The notes under the pieces were generated by a model. It saw only the letters and a list, made by a program, of their open reading frames with translations. It was not told the DNA's origin and did not search any database. Shown one piece after another: positions 1 to 8,422 of a DNA stretch of 64,000 bases. Positions within the stretch are counted from its first letter, which is position 1. Every line of letters starts with the position of its first letter. Source of the stretch: Actinomyces sp. 432 (lineage in GTDB: Bacteria > Actinomycetota > Actinomycetes > Actinomycetales > Actinomycetaceae); NCBI RefSeq assembly GCF_009930875.1, contig NZ_CP025249.1:62001-126000 (forward strand), given 5' to 3'. The position numbers and the translations under genes are program-made.

Positions 1-53
1 ACCGGCGTGAAATCCCAAAGGTCCGCTGATAGCCCTTCGCCATTGTCATTCAT
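1..53 (-). CDS. Start of an unidentified gene (partial)
   Basis: An ATG at 53 reads leftward off the window edge as MNDNGEGLSADLWDFTP without a stop. A strong ribosome binding site (GGAGGAG on the minus strand, plus positions 61-67) lies 7 nt upstream, which supports a real start. Only 17 codons are visible, so no family can be named. The gene lies just downstream of the zeta toxin gene on the same strand (52 nt gap) and might be co-transcribed with it. Confidence 0.5.
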   Translation of the reverse strand, partial: MNDNGEGLSADLWDFTP

Positions 54-105
54 GCCGACTCTCCTCCCGAGTGACTAGCAAACCGTGACCTTGGTGAGAC
101 TACCA

Positions 106-1251
106 TCAGCGTTCGAGGCCGCGCCCTGGCCGGGGTGATTTTGGTGTGTAGGGGCGTGGGGTGTTGACGTTGCGTAGTACGCCCTCACGGGTGGGCGACT
201 GTCTTGACACGGCGGAGGCGGTGGAGCTCTTAGCGGTGGCTGCTTGGAGTGTGTGTGGTGGTCTGATGGCGGCGAGTACGGGGTGTGGTGCGGAGTAGGT
301 GTGGGTGTTTCCGTCGCGGTCGGTGTGGTCGATGACGGTGGGGCCGTATTCGGTGCGGTGGGTGACTAGTAGGTCGGTGTTGGTCAGGGTGGTGCTGGTG
401 GTGGCGAGCCGGTGGGTCGCTTGGGCGTTCTCGATGCACCGGCAGGTGCGGTTGTGGCCGGGGCCTGTGGTGAAGGTGGCGGTGACGGCTGTGGGTGGGG
501 TGTAGCGAGCGGTGGGGTCGCCCTGGGAGCGGGGCCCGGCCCACCGGTCCCGGGCGCCCTTGAGGCACATGTGCTCGGGGGTGTCTACCGCCACGATGGT
601 CACCTGCGTGTAGTCGGCGGCTTCCAGTTCGCGGATCAGGCGGGAGCCCTTGTTCCTTCCGATCAGGGTGCCTTCGATCTTGACGTCGAATCTCCTGCTC
701 AGCAGGTCGTTGCGGGCGAGGTCGGCGGTGTCGGTGGACAGGGGGTGGACGAGGGTGGCCAGCTCGCCGCGGGTTATGGGGTGGCCGTCGGCCAGGGGCT
801 CGGCGGCGTGGGTGGCGATGAGGTTGTCCCAGTGGGTGCGGGCCTGGGCCAGCAGCGCGGGGCTCACGTCCAGGCCGGGCACGGGGTTGCCCAGGAGGAG
901 CTGCTTGATGTCGTCGGCGTCGATGGTGGTGTAGCCGTCCTCCTCCACCCCTACCTGCTTGGAGCGGGCCGGTCCTAGGACTTTGCGGGTGGTGGCGACG
1001 GCCTGGGACTTGCCGGCCCCCGGGGAGCCGGCCATGATGATCGCCCGGCCCCCGCGCGAGCCGTGGTCCCTGGCCAGGGCCAGGTAGGCGTCGGAGATAG
1101 AGTCCTGCAGCTGGTGCCAGAACGTACCCTCGGCAGGTTCTTCGGGCAGGGTATGGTCGGGTTTCAGGCGGTCGATGATGGCCTGGACCTGGGTGGCTGT
1201 GGTATCCAGAACCTCCTGGGTGTTCCCGGTGTACCGGGTTGGGGGTGTCAC
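106..1251 (-). CDS. Zeta toxin family protein (P-loop kinase)
   Basis: The 381-residue protein carries a Walker A loop GSPGAGKS at residues 75-82 inside the context RAIIMAGSPGAGKSQ, typical of zeta/PezT toxins. That family phosphorylates UDP-N-acetylglucosamine or related nucleotide sugars and blocks wall synthesis. An acidic stretch (YTTIDADDIKQLL) follows, as in zeta proteins where an Asp supports catalysis, and a later EGTLIG segment fits the substrate region. The C-terminal 100 residues are Thr/Pro/Arg-rich and probably not part of the kinase fold. The gene starts with GTG, sharing a GTGA overlap with the stop of the upstream gene, so the two are translationally coupled. That arrangement fits a toxin-antitoxin pair, although the upstream partner does not look like classical epsilon. 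Family call is firm; toxicity is inferred. Confidence 0.8.
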   Translation of the reverse strand: MTPPTRYTGNTQEVLDTTATQVQAIIDRLKPDHTLPEEPAEGTFWHQLQDSISDAYLALARDHGSRGGRAIIMAGSPGAGKSQAVATTRKVLGPARSKQVGVEEDGYTTIDADDIKQLLLGNPVPGLDVSPALLAQARTHWDNLIATHAAEPLADGHPITRGELATLVHPLSTDTADLARNDLLSRRFDVKIEGTLIGRNKGSRLIRELEAADYTQVTIVAVDTPEHMCLKGARDRWAGPRSQGDPTARYTPPTAVTATFTTGPGHNRTCRCIENAQATHRLATTSTTLTNTDLLVTHRTEYGPTVIDHTDRDGNTHTYSAPHPVLAAIRPPHTLQAATAKSSTASAVSRQSPTREGVLRNVNTPRPYTPKSPRPGRGLER

Positions 1252-1793
1252 TGTGGCTTCCAGCCCTCATCCCAGGGCATGGGGTCGTCGGGCGGCTTGG
1301 GCATCGGATCGGTGATCGCCTTAAGCTCGGCGTACTCCTGATCGGACAGCAGACCGTCTCGGCGCAGGTTTCGTATCTCGTCCCAGGAGCCGCGCTCGTA
1401 GTCGTCGTAGTCGCGGATGCGGCCGAAGGTGTAGGGCCAGGTGCGCAGCCGGTCCATCATCTCCCGGCTGCTGATCTGCCCCAGGAAGCGCCGGAAGCCC
1501 AGCTCCTCCGGGGTCTCGGGACGCACCGGCTCCCCCCGCTCCATCTGCTGGCCCACGTGGGCCACGAACCTGGGTTCGGAGCCGGTGCGTTCAATCACCT
1601 GTTGGGGGGTCAGTCCCTGCCGCAGCAGCCGCTGAATCTCCCGATCACGATCAAACCGTGCCAGAACCTCGGCAGCGGTCTCCCGCATGTCGATACGCAG
1701 AGGACGGCTCCAGGTGTGCTGCGGCTGCCCCGGTTGCGGAGCCGGTGGCCACTGCGGCATACCAGGCTGCTCCGGTGAGACCCGGCCGCTCAT
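1248..1793 (-). CDS. Partner of zeta toxin, putative antitoxin
   Basis: A 181-residue protein begins at ATG 1793, chosen because AGGAGG (minus strand, plus positions 1801-1806) lies 7 nt upstream; a longer in-frame reading from 1865 lacks this. The first 40 residues are Pro/Gln-rich. The rest is charged and helical, with segments such as RDREIQRLLRQGLTPQQVI, DYDDYERGSWDEIRNLRRDG and LLSDQEYAELKAI. The latter two resemble a short C-terminal SHOCT-like helix pair (L-x-x-G-x-L-S-D-x-E-Y). It overlaps the zeta start by 4 nt. No known antitoxin family was recognised; the antitoxin role rests on position alone. It could instead be a membrane-free accessory or substrate-recognition protein. Confidence 0.6.
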   Translation of the reverse strand: MSGRVSPEQPGMPQWPPAPQPGQPQHTWSRPLRIDMRETAAEVLARFDRDREIQRLLRQGLTPQQVIERTGSEPRFVAHVGQQMERGEPVRPETPEELGFRRFLGQISSREMMDRLRTWPYTFGRIRDYDDYERGSWDEIRNLRRDGLLSDQEYAELKAITDPMPKPPDDPMPWDEGWKPQ

Positions 1794-1865
1794 AAACAAT
1801 CCTCCTGACCCGGACGCTAAGGAAATCGTTACTGTGACCTTATCGACACCACCCAGGCCAGTCAA

Positions 1866-2010
1866 CCGGGCAAGCGGTCGATGATGGCCTGGACCTGGGC
1901 GGCGGTGGCGTCTACAACCTCAGGCGCCGGGGTGTTCCCGGCGGTGGTCTGGGGTGTCACTGGGGCTTCCAGCCCTCCTCCCACGGCAGGGGATCCCGCG
2001 GCGGCTAGTC
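1866..2010 (-). pseudogene. Remnant of a second antitoxin-zeta pair
   Basis: On the minus strand this stretch encodes DPLPWEEGWKPQ-stop, matching the C terminus of the intact partner protein (DPMPWDEGWKPQ). It then runs through the same GTGA stop/start overlap at 1957-1960 into VTPQTTAGNTPAPEVVDATA and AQVQAIIDRL. This mirrors the first 29 residues of the intact zeta gene. Reading then stops after two more residues, just before the leader of the intact pair. The fragment is what remains of a tandem duplicate whose upstream part of the partner gene and downstream part of the toxin gene have been lost. Confidence 0.8.
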
Positions 2011-2037
2011 GCGGACGGGACGGAAGGCTGCTCGACC

Positions 2038-3006
2038 TCAGCCCTCGGCCCGGCCTTGGCGCCAGTAGCCCATGAAGGCTACCGCCCGCCGGTTCAGGCC
2101 CCGCTCGGAGACCAGGTGGCGGCGCAGGGCGCACACGGCACTTGCTTCTCCGGCCAGCCATGCGTACACGTCCGCCCGCATGAGGGCGGCCCCGCCGCGC
2201 GCGGTGCGCGGAACCTCCCACAGCAGTTCCCGGTCGACGTCGATCGTCTTGACCTCCTGTGGCTGTCCCTCCGGGATGAGCTCGGCCGCCGCCCGTCTCA
2301 CACCCGCTACGAGCCTTTCTCCATGCGGGCCCCCGTCACGGGCAAGCGCGCGCACCTCGATACCCGGATGCGTCGGCAGGTAGGCGACATCGGCCGCCGC
2401 AGGCAGCTCGACTACGGTGATGCCTCGCGCGGACGCGGGCAGCTGCTCCAGAATCCTGGCGATCGCCGGGGCCGCCGTCTCATCCCCGCCGATCAGGAAC
2501 CTGCCGGTGACGGCCGGAGGCAAGAAGTCCACCCCGCCGGGAGGCGTGCCGGCCGGCTGCGCGCTCAGCCAGGCCCGCGAGGGCCCCAGCAGCACCGCCG
2601 ACGCACCCGGGCGGGCGCTCCCCAGCCAGCGGGCCGCCGGGCCCAGCGGCGCGTGCACCACCATGTCGACGTCAACCTCGGCCCCGGTGGATGTACCGGA
2701 GAGGCTTGCGTCCCGGTCCCTCGCGAGTCGCACGCTGCGCGTGGTGTAGGTGCGCAGCGCCGGGCGCCGGTTGGTCGGCAGAGCCCGCCAGTGGTCGTAC
2801 CAGTCCGCCCCCGTCGGCAGGTGCGCGTAACCCCCGTCCGCAGCTGGCAGCACCAGCTTGATCCGCTGGTCCCAGCCGGGATCGCCGAAGTCCTCCAGCT
2901 CGTCCCCGGTGAAGGTCACCCGCCGCAGGTGCGGGGTGACATCCATAATCCGCTCCACCCGCACCGGGAAGAACCGGAACGGGACCGGACTCGTCGCGGT
3001 GCTCAC
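2038..3006 (-). CDS. Siderophore-interacting protein (FAD-dependent ferric reductase)
   Basis: The 322-residue protein shows the SIP/ViuB-type layout. An N-terminal FAD-binding barrel includes HLRRVTFTGDEL and a TYTTRSVR-like flavin motif. The C-terminal NAD(P)H-type domain includes RFLIGGDETAAPAIARILEQLP and ends with the hallmark AxVCALRRHLVSERGL and FMGYWRQGRAE. Such cytosolic enzymes reduce Fe(III)-siderophores after uptake and release iron. It is the last gene of the import operon and overlaps the ATPase gene by 4 nt (ATGA). Length is normal for the family (about 250-320). Confidence 0.9.
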   Translation of the reverse strand: MSTATSPVPFRFFPVRVERIMDVTPHLRRVTFTGDELEDFGDPGWDQRIKLVLPAADGGYAHLPTGADWYDHWRALPTNRRPALRTYTTRSVRLARDRDASLSGTSTGAEVDVDMVVHAPLGPAARWLGSARPGASAVLLGPSRAWLSAQPAGTPPGGVDFLPPAVTGRFLIGGDETAAPAIARILEQLPASARGITVVELPAAADVAYLPTHPGIEVRALARDGGPHGERLVAGVRRAAAELIPEGQPQEVKTIDVDRELLWEVPRTARGGAALMRADVYAWLAGEASAVCALRRHLVSERGLNRRAVAFMGYWRQGRAEG

Positions 3007-3971
3007 GACGCCGCCTCCGCGTCCGCTGCGCCGACCACGTGGTGGCGTCCCTTGGGCAGCACCAGCGGCGTGGCCGAGACCGGATCGGTGATCACCTCGG
3101 CGTCCAGGCCGAATACCTCCCGCATCAGAGCCGGACTCACAACCTGCTCCGGCGTCCCCGCGGCCACTACCCGTCCTTCCCGCATGGCGATCACGTGATC
3201 GGCGTAGCGGGCGGCCAGGTTGATGTCATGCAGCACCATGACGATGGTGGTGCCGCGCTCCCGGTTCAGGTCGGTGAGCAGGTCCAGCACCTCCACCTGG
3301 TGGGTCAGGTCCAGGAAGGTGGTGGGCTCGTCCAGCAGCAACACGTCGGTGCGCTGGGCCAGCGCCATGGCGATCCACACCCGCTGCCGCTGCCCGCCCG
3401 AGAGCTCATCCACGCTCCGGTCGGCCAGCTGCGCGGTGCGGGTGGCCGCCAGCGCCTCCTCCACGATGAGCCGGTCCGTAGCGGAGGCGGAGCGGAACAG
3501 CCCCTGGTGCGGGTGCCGGGCCCGCCCCACCAGGTCGGCGACCACGATCCCCTCCGGCGCGATCGGCTGCTGCGGCAGCAGCCCGAGCCGGGTGGCAAGG
3601 CGCTTGGTCGGAATCGTGGTGACATCCCGGCCGTCAAGCAGCACCGAACCGGACATCGGCGCCAGAATCCGCGCCATGGTCTTCAACAGGGTCGACTTGC
3701 CGCAGGCATTCGCCCCCACGATCACCGTGATCGCGCCGGTGGGGAGGTTCAGGTCCACGCCGTCGACGACGGTGCGGTGCCCGTACCCGGAGCGCAGCTC
3801 CCGCGTGGAAAGGGCGCGCGGCACGGCCCGACTCGGTTCGGCGGCGCCTAGAGGCGCTGTCGCCACCGAGCTGGCTGTTTCCGTGCCGACGACTGCCGCC
3901 GAATCGCCTTCAGCGGCTGCGCTCCCGGCGACGGCTGCATGCGCGAGAGCTTGAGCATCCGCTGCACTCAT
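3003..3971 (-). CDS. Iron-siderophore ABC transporter ATP-binding protein
   Basis: FepC/FecE-type ATPase of 322 residues. Visible motifs are Walker A GANACGKST, signature LSGGQRQR, Walker B VLLLDEPT and the switch His in MVLHDINLAARYADHV. The first 50 residues are an Ala-rich extension not needed for the fold. The start at 3971 is nevertheless kept because it overlaps the permease stop by 4 nt, which implies translational coupling. It powers the two FecCD permeases encoded just upstream and works at the inner face of the membrane. Confidence 0.92.
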   Translation of the reverse strand: MSAADAQALAHAAVAGSAAAEGDSAAVVGTETASSVATAPLGAAEPSRAVPRALSTRELRSGYGHRTVVDGVDLNLPTGAITVIVGANACGKSTLLKTMARILAPMSGSVLLDGRDVTTIPTKRLATRLGLLPQQPIAPEGIVVADLVGRARHPHQGLFRSASATDRLIVEEALAATRTAQLADRSVDELSGGQRQRVWIAMALAQRTDVLLLDEPTTFLDLTHQVEVLDLLTDLNRERGTTIVMVLHDINLAARYADHVIAMREGRVVAAGTPEQVVSPALMREVFGLDAEVITDPVSATPLVLPKGRHHVVGAADAEAAS

Positions 3972-5095
3972 GCGGCTGCCCCCTCCTGATTGAGACGGAC
4001 TACTTGAAGCAGCAGATACGGTGCCCCAACGATCCCGGTTACCACCCCGACCGGAAGCGCCGTCGGGAAAAAATACTGACCTGCCAGGTCCGCTCCCAGC
4101 ACGATTGCCGCTCCCATAAGCGCCGACGGCGCCAGCAGTGCCCGATCAGTGCGGCCCACCAGGCGGGCGGTGACCGGTCCGGCCAGGAAAGCCACGAAGG
4201 CAATCGGGCCGGTGGCCGCCGTCGCGCAGGCCGCCAGCGCCACCATGGACAGCAGGAGCACCAGCCGGGTGCGGCCAACCGCTACCCCCAAGGCGGTGGC
4301 CATCTCCTCGCCCAGTGACAGGGTCGTCAGGTCCCTGCCCATCCACAGCAGCACCCCGCCCAGGATGACGACGGCGCCGGCCAGAAGCGGCACCTGCTCC
4401 CAGCTCGCACCGGCCAGCGACCCCGACAGCCAGCGCACGGCGTCGGCGACGTTGTAGATGGAGGCCTTAAGCTGCATGTAGGAAATCAGCGAGGAGAACA
4501 TGGCCGAGACCCCGATGCCGATCAGGATCAGGCGCCCGCCCTGCGGGCTGCCCGCCCCTGACAGCAGGTAGATGACCAAGGCCGTGCCCAGGCCACAGCC
4601 CAGAGACAGCAGGTTCACGCGCATGCCGGACCAGCCCAGCACCAGGATCGCGAACACCGCCGCCGTCGACGCTCCGGAGGTGATGCCGATGATGTCCGGA
4701 CTGGCCAGCTGATTGCGCAGCATCGTCTGCGAGGTGCGGCCGGCCATCCCGAAGGCCGCGCCCGCCAGCAGCCCCAGCAGGGCGCGCGGCAGCCGCAACT
4801 GGCCGACGGCGAAGGAAGCCCCCGGCACCTGGCGGCCCGCGATTACGGCGATCACGTCGGCGGGGGAGTACCAGGTGGGGCCGGACAGCACCGTCAGCCA
4901 CCACAGTGCCGCCACCAGCAGCGCCAGTGCGGCCGTGACCGCCAGGTAGCGGCGGTGACGACGGCGTCGGCCAGGTGCGGTGAACCCGGGGGCCTGGGCG
5001 TCTGGGGGGAAGCCGGGTATGGGGCGGGCGGTAGCCGCTCCCGGAGCATCCCTCGCTGCGGAGGGCGCGGACGCCGTACCGGCGGGGGCACTCAC
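3968..5095 (-). CDS. FecCD-family siderophore permease (second subunit)
   Basis: A 375-residue polytopic protein of the BtuC/FecCD family. It has an N-terminal cytosolic extension of about 50 residues, then hydrophobic helices including LPRALLGLLAGAAFGMAGR, the region GITSGASTAAVFAILVLGW, and the family segment LSLGEEMATALGV that contacts the ATPase. The end reads GVVTGIVGAPYLLLQVVRL, also typical. It overlaps both neighbours by 4 nt. Together with the preceding permease it should form the heterodimeric channel, by analogy with FepD/FepG. Confidence 0.92.
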   Translation of the reverse strand: MSAPAGTASAPSAARDAPGAATARPIPGFPPDAQAPGFTAPGRRRRHRRYLAVTAALALLVAALWWLTVLSGPTWYSPADVIAVIAGRQVPGASFAVGQLRLPRALLGLLAGAAFGMAGRTSQTMLRNQLASPDIIGITSGASTAAVFAILVLGWSGMRVNLLSLGCGLGTALVIYLLSGAGSPQGGRLILIGIGVSAMFSSLISYMQLKASIYNVADAVRWLSGSLAGASWEQVPLLAGAVVILGGVLLWMGRDLTTLSLGEEMATALGVAVGRTRLVLLLSMVALAACATAATGPIAFVAFLAGPVTARLVGRTDRALLAPSALMGAAIVLGADLAGQYFFPTALPVGVVTGIVGAPYLLLQVVRLNQEGAAA

Positions 5096-6189
5096 AGCTC
5101 ACGCACCTTTGCACTGCGGGCAATCGCGATGAGTACCGGGGCACCCACAAAGGCGGTCACCACGCCCACGCTCACCTCGCTCGGACGGGCGATCACCCGC
5201 CCCACTACGTCAGCGAAGGTCAGCAGCGCCGCCCCGCCCAGGGCCGACAGCGGCAGCAGCCAGCGGTTATCGGGACCGACGAGCATCCGCACGGTGTGCG
5301 GCACCATCAGCCCGACGAAGCTGATCGGGCCGACCAGCGCCGTCGTCGTCGCACAGGCGATCACGCCCGCGGCCGCGGCCAGCAGGCGGGTGCGCCCAAC
5401 CTTCACCCCTAGGCCCACGGCCATCTCCTCACCCAGCGCCAGGGAGTTAAGCGGCCGGGCGACGACGGCAGCCAGGGCGGCGGCGAGCAGGAGCAGCGGC
5501 GCGACTGTTGCCAGCGCCGCCCACGTGCCCCGGCCCAGGGAGCCGACCTGCCAGAAGCGGAAGTCGGTCAGCCCCTCGGCCCGCGGCAGCAGGATCGCAC
5601 TGATCAGGCAGGACAGGGCCGCGCTCGTGGCCACCCCGGCCAGGGCCAGCTTGACCGGCGTGGCACCGCCGGGGCCGAGCGACCCGATGGCGTAAACGAA
5701 GACGGCGGTCGCCCCCGCGCCGGCCATCGCCACCCACAGGTACTCCCACAGGGAGGAGATATGAGCGAAGGCGATGGCGACGACGATCGCCAGTGACGCC
5801 CCGGTATTGATGCCGAGGATGCCCGGATCGGCAATCGGGTTGCGGGTGACTGCCTGCATGAGCGCCCCTGAGGTCCCCAGCGCCGCGCCCGCGACCACGG
5901 CGGTGGCGGTGCGCGGCACCCGCTCGGCCACCGCCAGCGCACCGAGGGACTCACCGCGCCCGGCCAGACCGCTGAGGATCTCGTCAATGCCCACCACGCG
6001 CGCGCCGAAGGCGATCGAGCAGACGACCGCGAGCGCCAGCAGGATGAGGAGGAGGCCGAGGGCCGCGAGCGGCCGACGGGCGTGACCTCGTCGGGACGAC
6101 CGGGCCTGCGCCGGCCCGGCGGGAGAGTCGGGTGCGGTAATCGGCGGTGGCCCAGGACGGGACGGGGCGAGCTGGCTATGGGCGGTCAC
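5092..6189 (-). CDS. FecCD-family siderophore permease (first subunit)
   Basis: A 365-residue membrane protein with the FecCD pattern: VPRTATAVVAGAALGTSGAL, NPIADPGILGINTGASLAI, the coupling segment NSLALGEEMAVGLGV and a C-terminal VGVVTAFVGAPVLIAI. About nine to ten transmembrane helices can be picked out. It is the partner of the downstream permease (4-nt overlap) and follows the binding-protein gene by 10 nt. The substrate is probably a ferric siderophore because a SIP reductase closes the operon and a DtxR-like box precedes it. Confidence 0.92.
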   Translation of the reverse strand: MTAHSQLAPSRPGPPPITAPDSPAGPAQARSSRRGHARRPLAALGLLLILLALAVVCSIAFGARVVGIDEILSGLAGRGESLGALAVAERVPRTATAVVAGAALGTSGALMQAVTRNPIADPGILGINTGASLAIVVAIAFAHISSLWEYLWVAMAGAGATAVFVYAIGSLGPGGATPVKLALAGVATSAALSCLISAILLPRAEGLTDFRFWQVGSLGRGTWAALATVAPLLLLAAALAAVVARPLNSLALGEEMAVGLGVKVGRTRLLAAAAGVIACATTTALVGPISFVGLMVPHTVRMLVGPDNRWLLPLSALGGAALLTFADVVGRVIARPSEVSVGVVTAFVGAPVLIAIARSAKVREL

Positions 6190-6199
6190 TGGTGTTCGC

Positions 6200-7273
6200 T
6201 CAGGCTCGGGCGGCGTCTGCCTTGTCAGCGGCGGCGGCGATCAGAGCGACGTAGTCCTTGATGCCCCACGGGATGGACAGTGGGCCGGGGTTGGTGGATG
6301 CCGACAGCGGGGTGCCGTTGCCGACGAACGCGACCGCGCCGTTCTTGATCGCCGGGATGGTGCCCACCAGGGGGTCGGCCTGCAGTGCGGCCAGGTCGGA
6401 CTCCTCCCCGTACATGATCATCACGTCCACGTCCGCCACCTGGTCCGCGTTCTCGCTGGAGACGTCAGTGTAGAAGATCTCCGGGTCGGCGTCGGAGACG
6501 GTTTGCACGGATGCTGGGATGGTCATGCCCAGGTCGGTCATGAAGGCGGTGCGCGGGTCGGCGGTGGTGTAGAAGCCGATCGTGGAGGTGTCGGACTCAC
6601 TCAAGTAGAAGAAGGCCGCCGACTTGCCGGCGATCTGCGGGTGCTGGCCGACGGCGTCGGCGATTTGCTGCTCCAGGTCGGTGACCAGGGCCTCGCCCTG
6701 CTCACTCATGCCCATGGCCTGGGAGTCCAGGCGGATCATCTCCCGCCACTTGGTCCCCCAGGGCACTCCCGGGTAGGCGATGGTGGGGGCGATCTTCGTG
6801 AGGGTGTCGTACTCCTCCTGGCTGAGGCCGGAGTAGGCGGCCAGGATGACGTCGGGAGCGGTCTCGGCGATAGCCTCGAAGTCGTAGCCGTCGGTGTCGT
6901 CGAACAGGGCCGGCTCAGCGGCGCCCGCGGCCACCAGCTCGTCTACCTTCTGCTTAGTCCACTCCAGCATGCCGGAGCCGTCCGCTACGCCCCATTCCTG
7001 GCGCGACAGGCCGGCGGGCATGACGTCCAGGGCCAGGGCGACGTCGTGGTTGCCCCAGGCGATCGCGGTGAAGCGGGAGGCGCCGGCGGGGATGGTGGTG
7101 GTGCCGAAGGCGTGCTCGACGGTGATCTCCTGCGTCGTGGCTGTGGCGCCGTCGTTGGATGCAACATCGGCGGGCGCGGACGCGGGGGTTGAGTCGGAGC
7201 CGCAGGCGGCCAGGAACGCGGCGGCGGGAACGGCCAGGCCGCCCAGCAGGAAGGACTTACGGTTTATGGTCAC
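6200..7273 (-). CDS. Siderophore-binding lipoprotein of the ABC importer
   Basis: A 357-residue FepB/FhuD-type periplasmic-binding-fold protein. Residues 1-24 form a lipoprotein signal with twin Arg-like start NRKSFLLGGLAVPAAAFLAAC; the lipobox LAAC places the lipidated Cys at residue 24, so it sits on the outer face of the membrane. The mature part contains FTAIAWGNHDVALALDVMPA and DVILAAYSGLSQEEYDTL, as in class III binding proteins. The start codon is GTG at 7273. It is the first gene of the iron operon and is directly preceded by a DtxR-like operator. Confidence 0.9.
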   Translation of the reverse strand: MTINRKSFLLGGLAVPAAAFLAACGSDSTPASAPADVASNDGATATTQEITVEHAFGTTTIPAGASRFTAIAWGNHDVALALDVMPAGLSRQEWGVADGSGMLEWTKQKVDELVAAGAAEPALFDDTDGYDFEAIAETAPDVILAAYSGLSQEEYDTLTKIAPTIAYPGVPWGTKWREMIRLDSQAMGMSEQGEALVTDLEQQIADAVGQHPQIAGKSAAFFYLSESDTSTIGFYTTADPRTAFMTDLGMTIPASVQTVSDADPEIFYTDVSSENADQVADVDVMIMYGEESDLAALQADPLVGTIPAIKNGAVAFVGNGTPLSASTNPGPLSIPWGIKDYVALIAAAADKADAARA

Positions 7274-7320
7274 AGCGGTTTGCTCTCAGTCGCGGGCAAG
7301 TGAACAGCTAGAACACTAGC

Positions 7321-7339
7321 TGAGGTGAGGCTGACCTCA
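7321..7339 (-). promoter_or_regulatory. DtxR/IdeR-like iron box
   Basis: On the minus strand the 19-mer TGAGGTCAGCCTCACCTCA matches the DtxR consensus TTAGGTTAGCCTAACCTAA at 15 of 19 positions and is itself near-palindromic. It lies 48 nt upstream of the GTG start of the siderophore-binding lipoprotein. A TAGTGT hexamer at 7312-7317 could be the -10 element, so repressor binding would cover the promoter. Iron-replete repression of the whole five-gene operon is the expected outcome. Confidence 0.75.
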
Positions 7340-7587
7340 TAGACGGGTTGGCGTGCGATGCCCCACGCCGCTCGTCCAGGCCGGGCGAGACCGGCGGGAG
7401 GCAGGTACCAGCGCCGGGGACGACCAGCCCGCAGGCCGGGTAGGACTCGGTTGCCGGGAACGGCGGGACCCGTACCTGCGGTGCTCGCGAACCTGGCCCA
7501 TCCACCGAGCCGATCGCCTACGTTTACTCGGGAGGATGCCACGCAGCCACGTAGGCCCGCATCCACCCGAGACGCGAAGGAGCGAAT

Positions 7588-8286
7588 ATGAGTCCGCAAG
7601 GCAACAATGGTCCGGGCGAGGACACCGCAATCGACCCCCGCGAGGCGGAGGTGCGGCGGCGTATGGCCGCCCAGGAGCTGTACCTTGACGAGGGCCCGGG
7701 ACTGGAGGCGCTGACCGAGCAGCGCATCCACGGCAAGGAGCTGGCCGCCGCCTACAACGCCACCTCCCCGCGCGACGCAGCCGGGCGCCGTCGCCTCTTG
7801 GAGGAGATCTTCGGCGAGATCGGTGAATACGTGTGGGTGGAGCCGCCGCTGCACGTCGCCTATGGCATCCATACCCGTGTGGGCTCCCCCGTGTACGCCA
7901 ACGCGGGCCTGCAGATAATCGACGACTCCCCGGTGACCATCGGCAACCGGGTGATGTTCGGGCCGCGCGTGATGATCGCTACGGCCGGTCATCCCATCCA
8001 TCCGCAGGCGCGCGATCACGGTCAGCAGTTCTCCGCCCCGGTGGTGATTGAGGACGACGTGTGGATCGGCGGGAACGTGACGATCCTGCCGGGCGTGACC
8101 ATTGGCAGTGGCTCGGTGGTCGCCGCAGGCGCCGTCGTGAACGCCAATGTGCCGCCCATGGTGGTGGCCGGCGGCGTGCCCGCTCGGGTGCTACGCGAAA
8201 TCACCGACGCCGACCGTGACTGGTCCTACCGGGCGCCGCGTACGCTGCCGGTGCCCGGCAGGCAGTCAGGGGACGATCGCGCCTGA
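7588..8286 (+). CDS. Sugar O-acetyltransferase (maltose/galactoside type)
   Basis: A 232-residue left-handed beta-helix acetyltransferase. The N-terminal Mac domain is seen in YNATSPRDAAGRRRLLEEIF. Hexapeptide repeats follow with VYANAGLQIIDDSPVTIGNRVMFG split over the helix, the catalytic His region TAGHPIHPQAR, and IEDDVWIGGNVTILPGVTIG in sequence. The C terminus VVAGGVPARVLREI is characteristic of LacA/Maa/NodL enzymes that move acetyl from acetyl-CoA to sugars. GAAGGAG lies 9 nt upstream of the ATG. The gene diverges from the iron operon and probably stands alone; the natural acceptor is unknown. Confidence 0.88.
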   Translation: MSPQGNNGPGEDTAIDPREAEVRRRMAAQELYLDEGPGLEALTEQRIHGKELAAAYNATSPRDAAGRRRLLEEIFGEIGEYVWVEPPLHVAYGIHTRVGSPVYANAGLQIIDDSPVTIGNRVMFGPRVMIATAGHPIHPQARDHGQQFSAPVVIEDDVWIGGNVTILPGVTIGSGSVVAAGAVVNANVPPMVVAGGVPARVLREITDADRDWSYRAPRTLPVPGRQSGDDRA

Positions 8287-8331
8287 GGCGCCCGGCGCAC
8301 GAAGTCCTGTCTCGCGCACCACTTCCGCTCT

Positions 8332-8412
8332 CACGTACGCGTTTCAGAGCTGGCCGACTGCCAGAACCGGGGCAACCTCCAAAACGCGTACGTGTGGCGG
8401 GAACGCGTACGT
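8332..8412. repeat. CACGTACGCGTTT inverted repeats between convergent genes
   Basis: CACGTACGCGTTT at 8332-8344 is repeated as its exact reverse complement at 8382-8394. A third partial copy, AACGCGTACGT, lies at 8402-8412. A small CTGGC/GCCAG hairpin sits in the loop (8350-8364). The element occupies the gap between two convergent genes, so a bidirectional terminator is the simplest reading, but there is no T-run. Confidence 0.55.
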
Positions 8413-8422
8413 CAGAGGCGGA

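Noticed and set aside
1862..2221. 119-codon frame covering the zeta-pair remnant
   Set aside because: Only its C-terminal part is related to the toxin; the rest is antisense to the siderophore-interacting protein gene. It is treated as a remnant instead.
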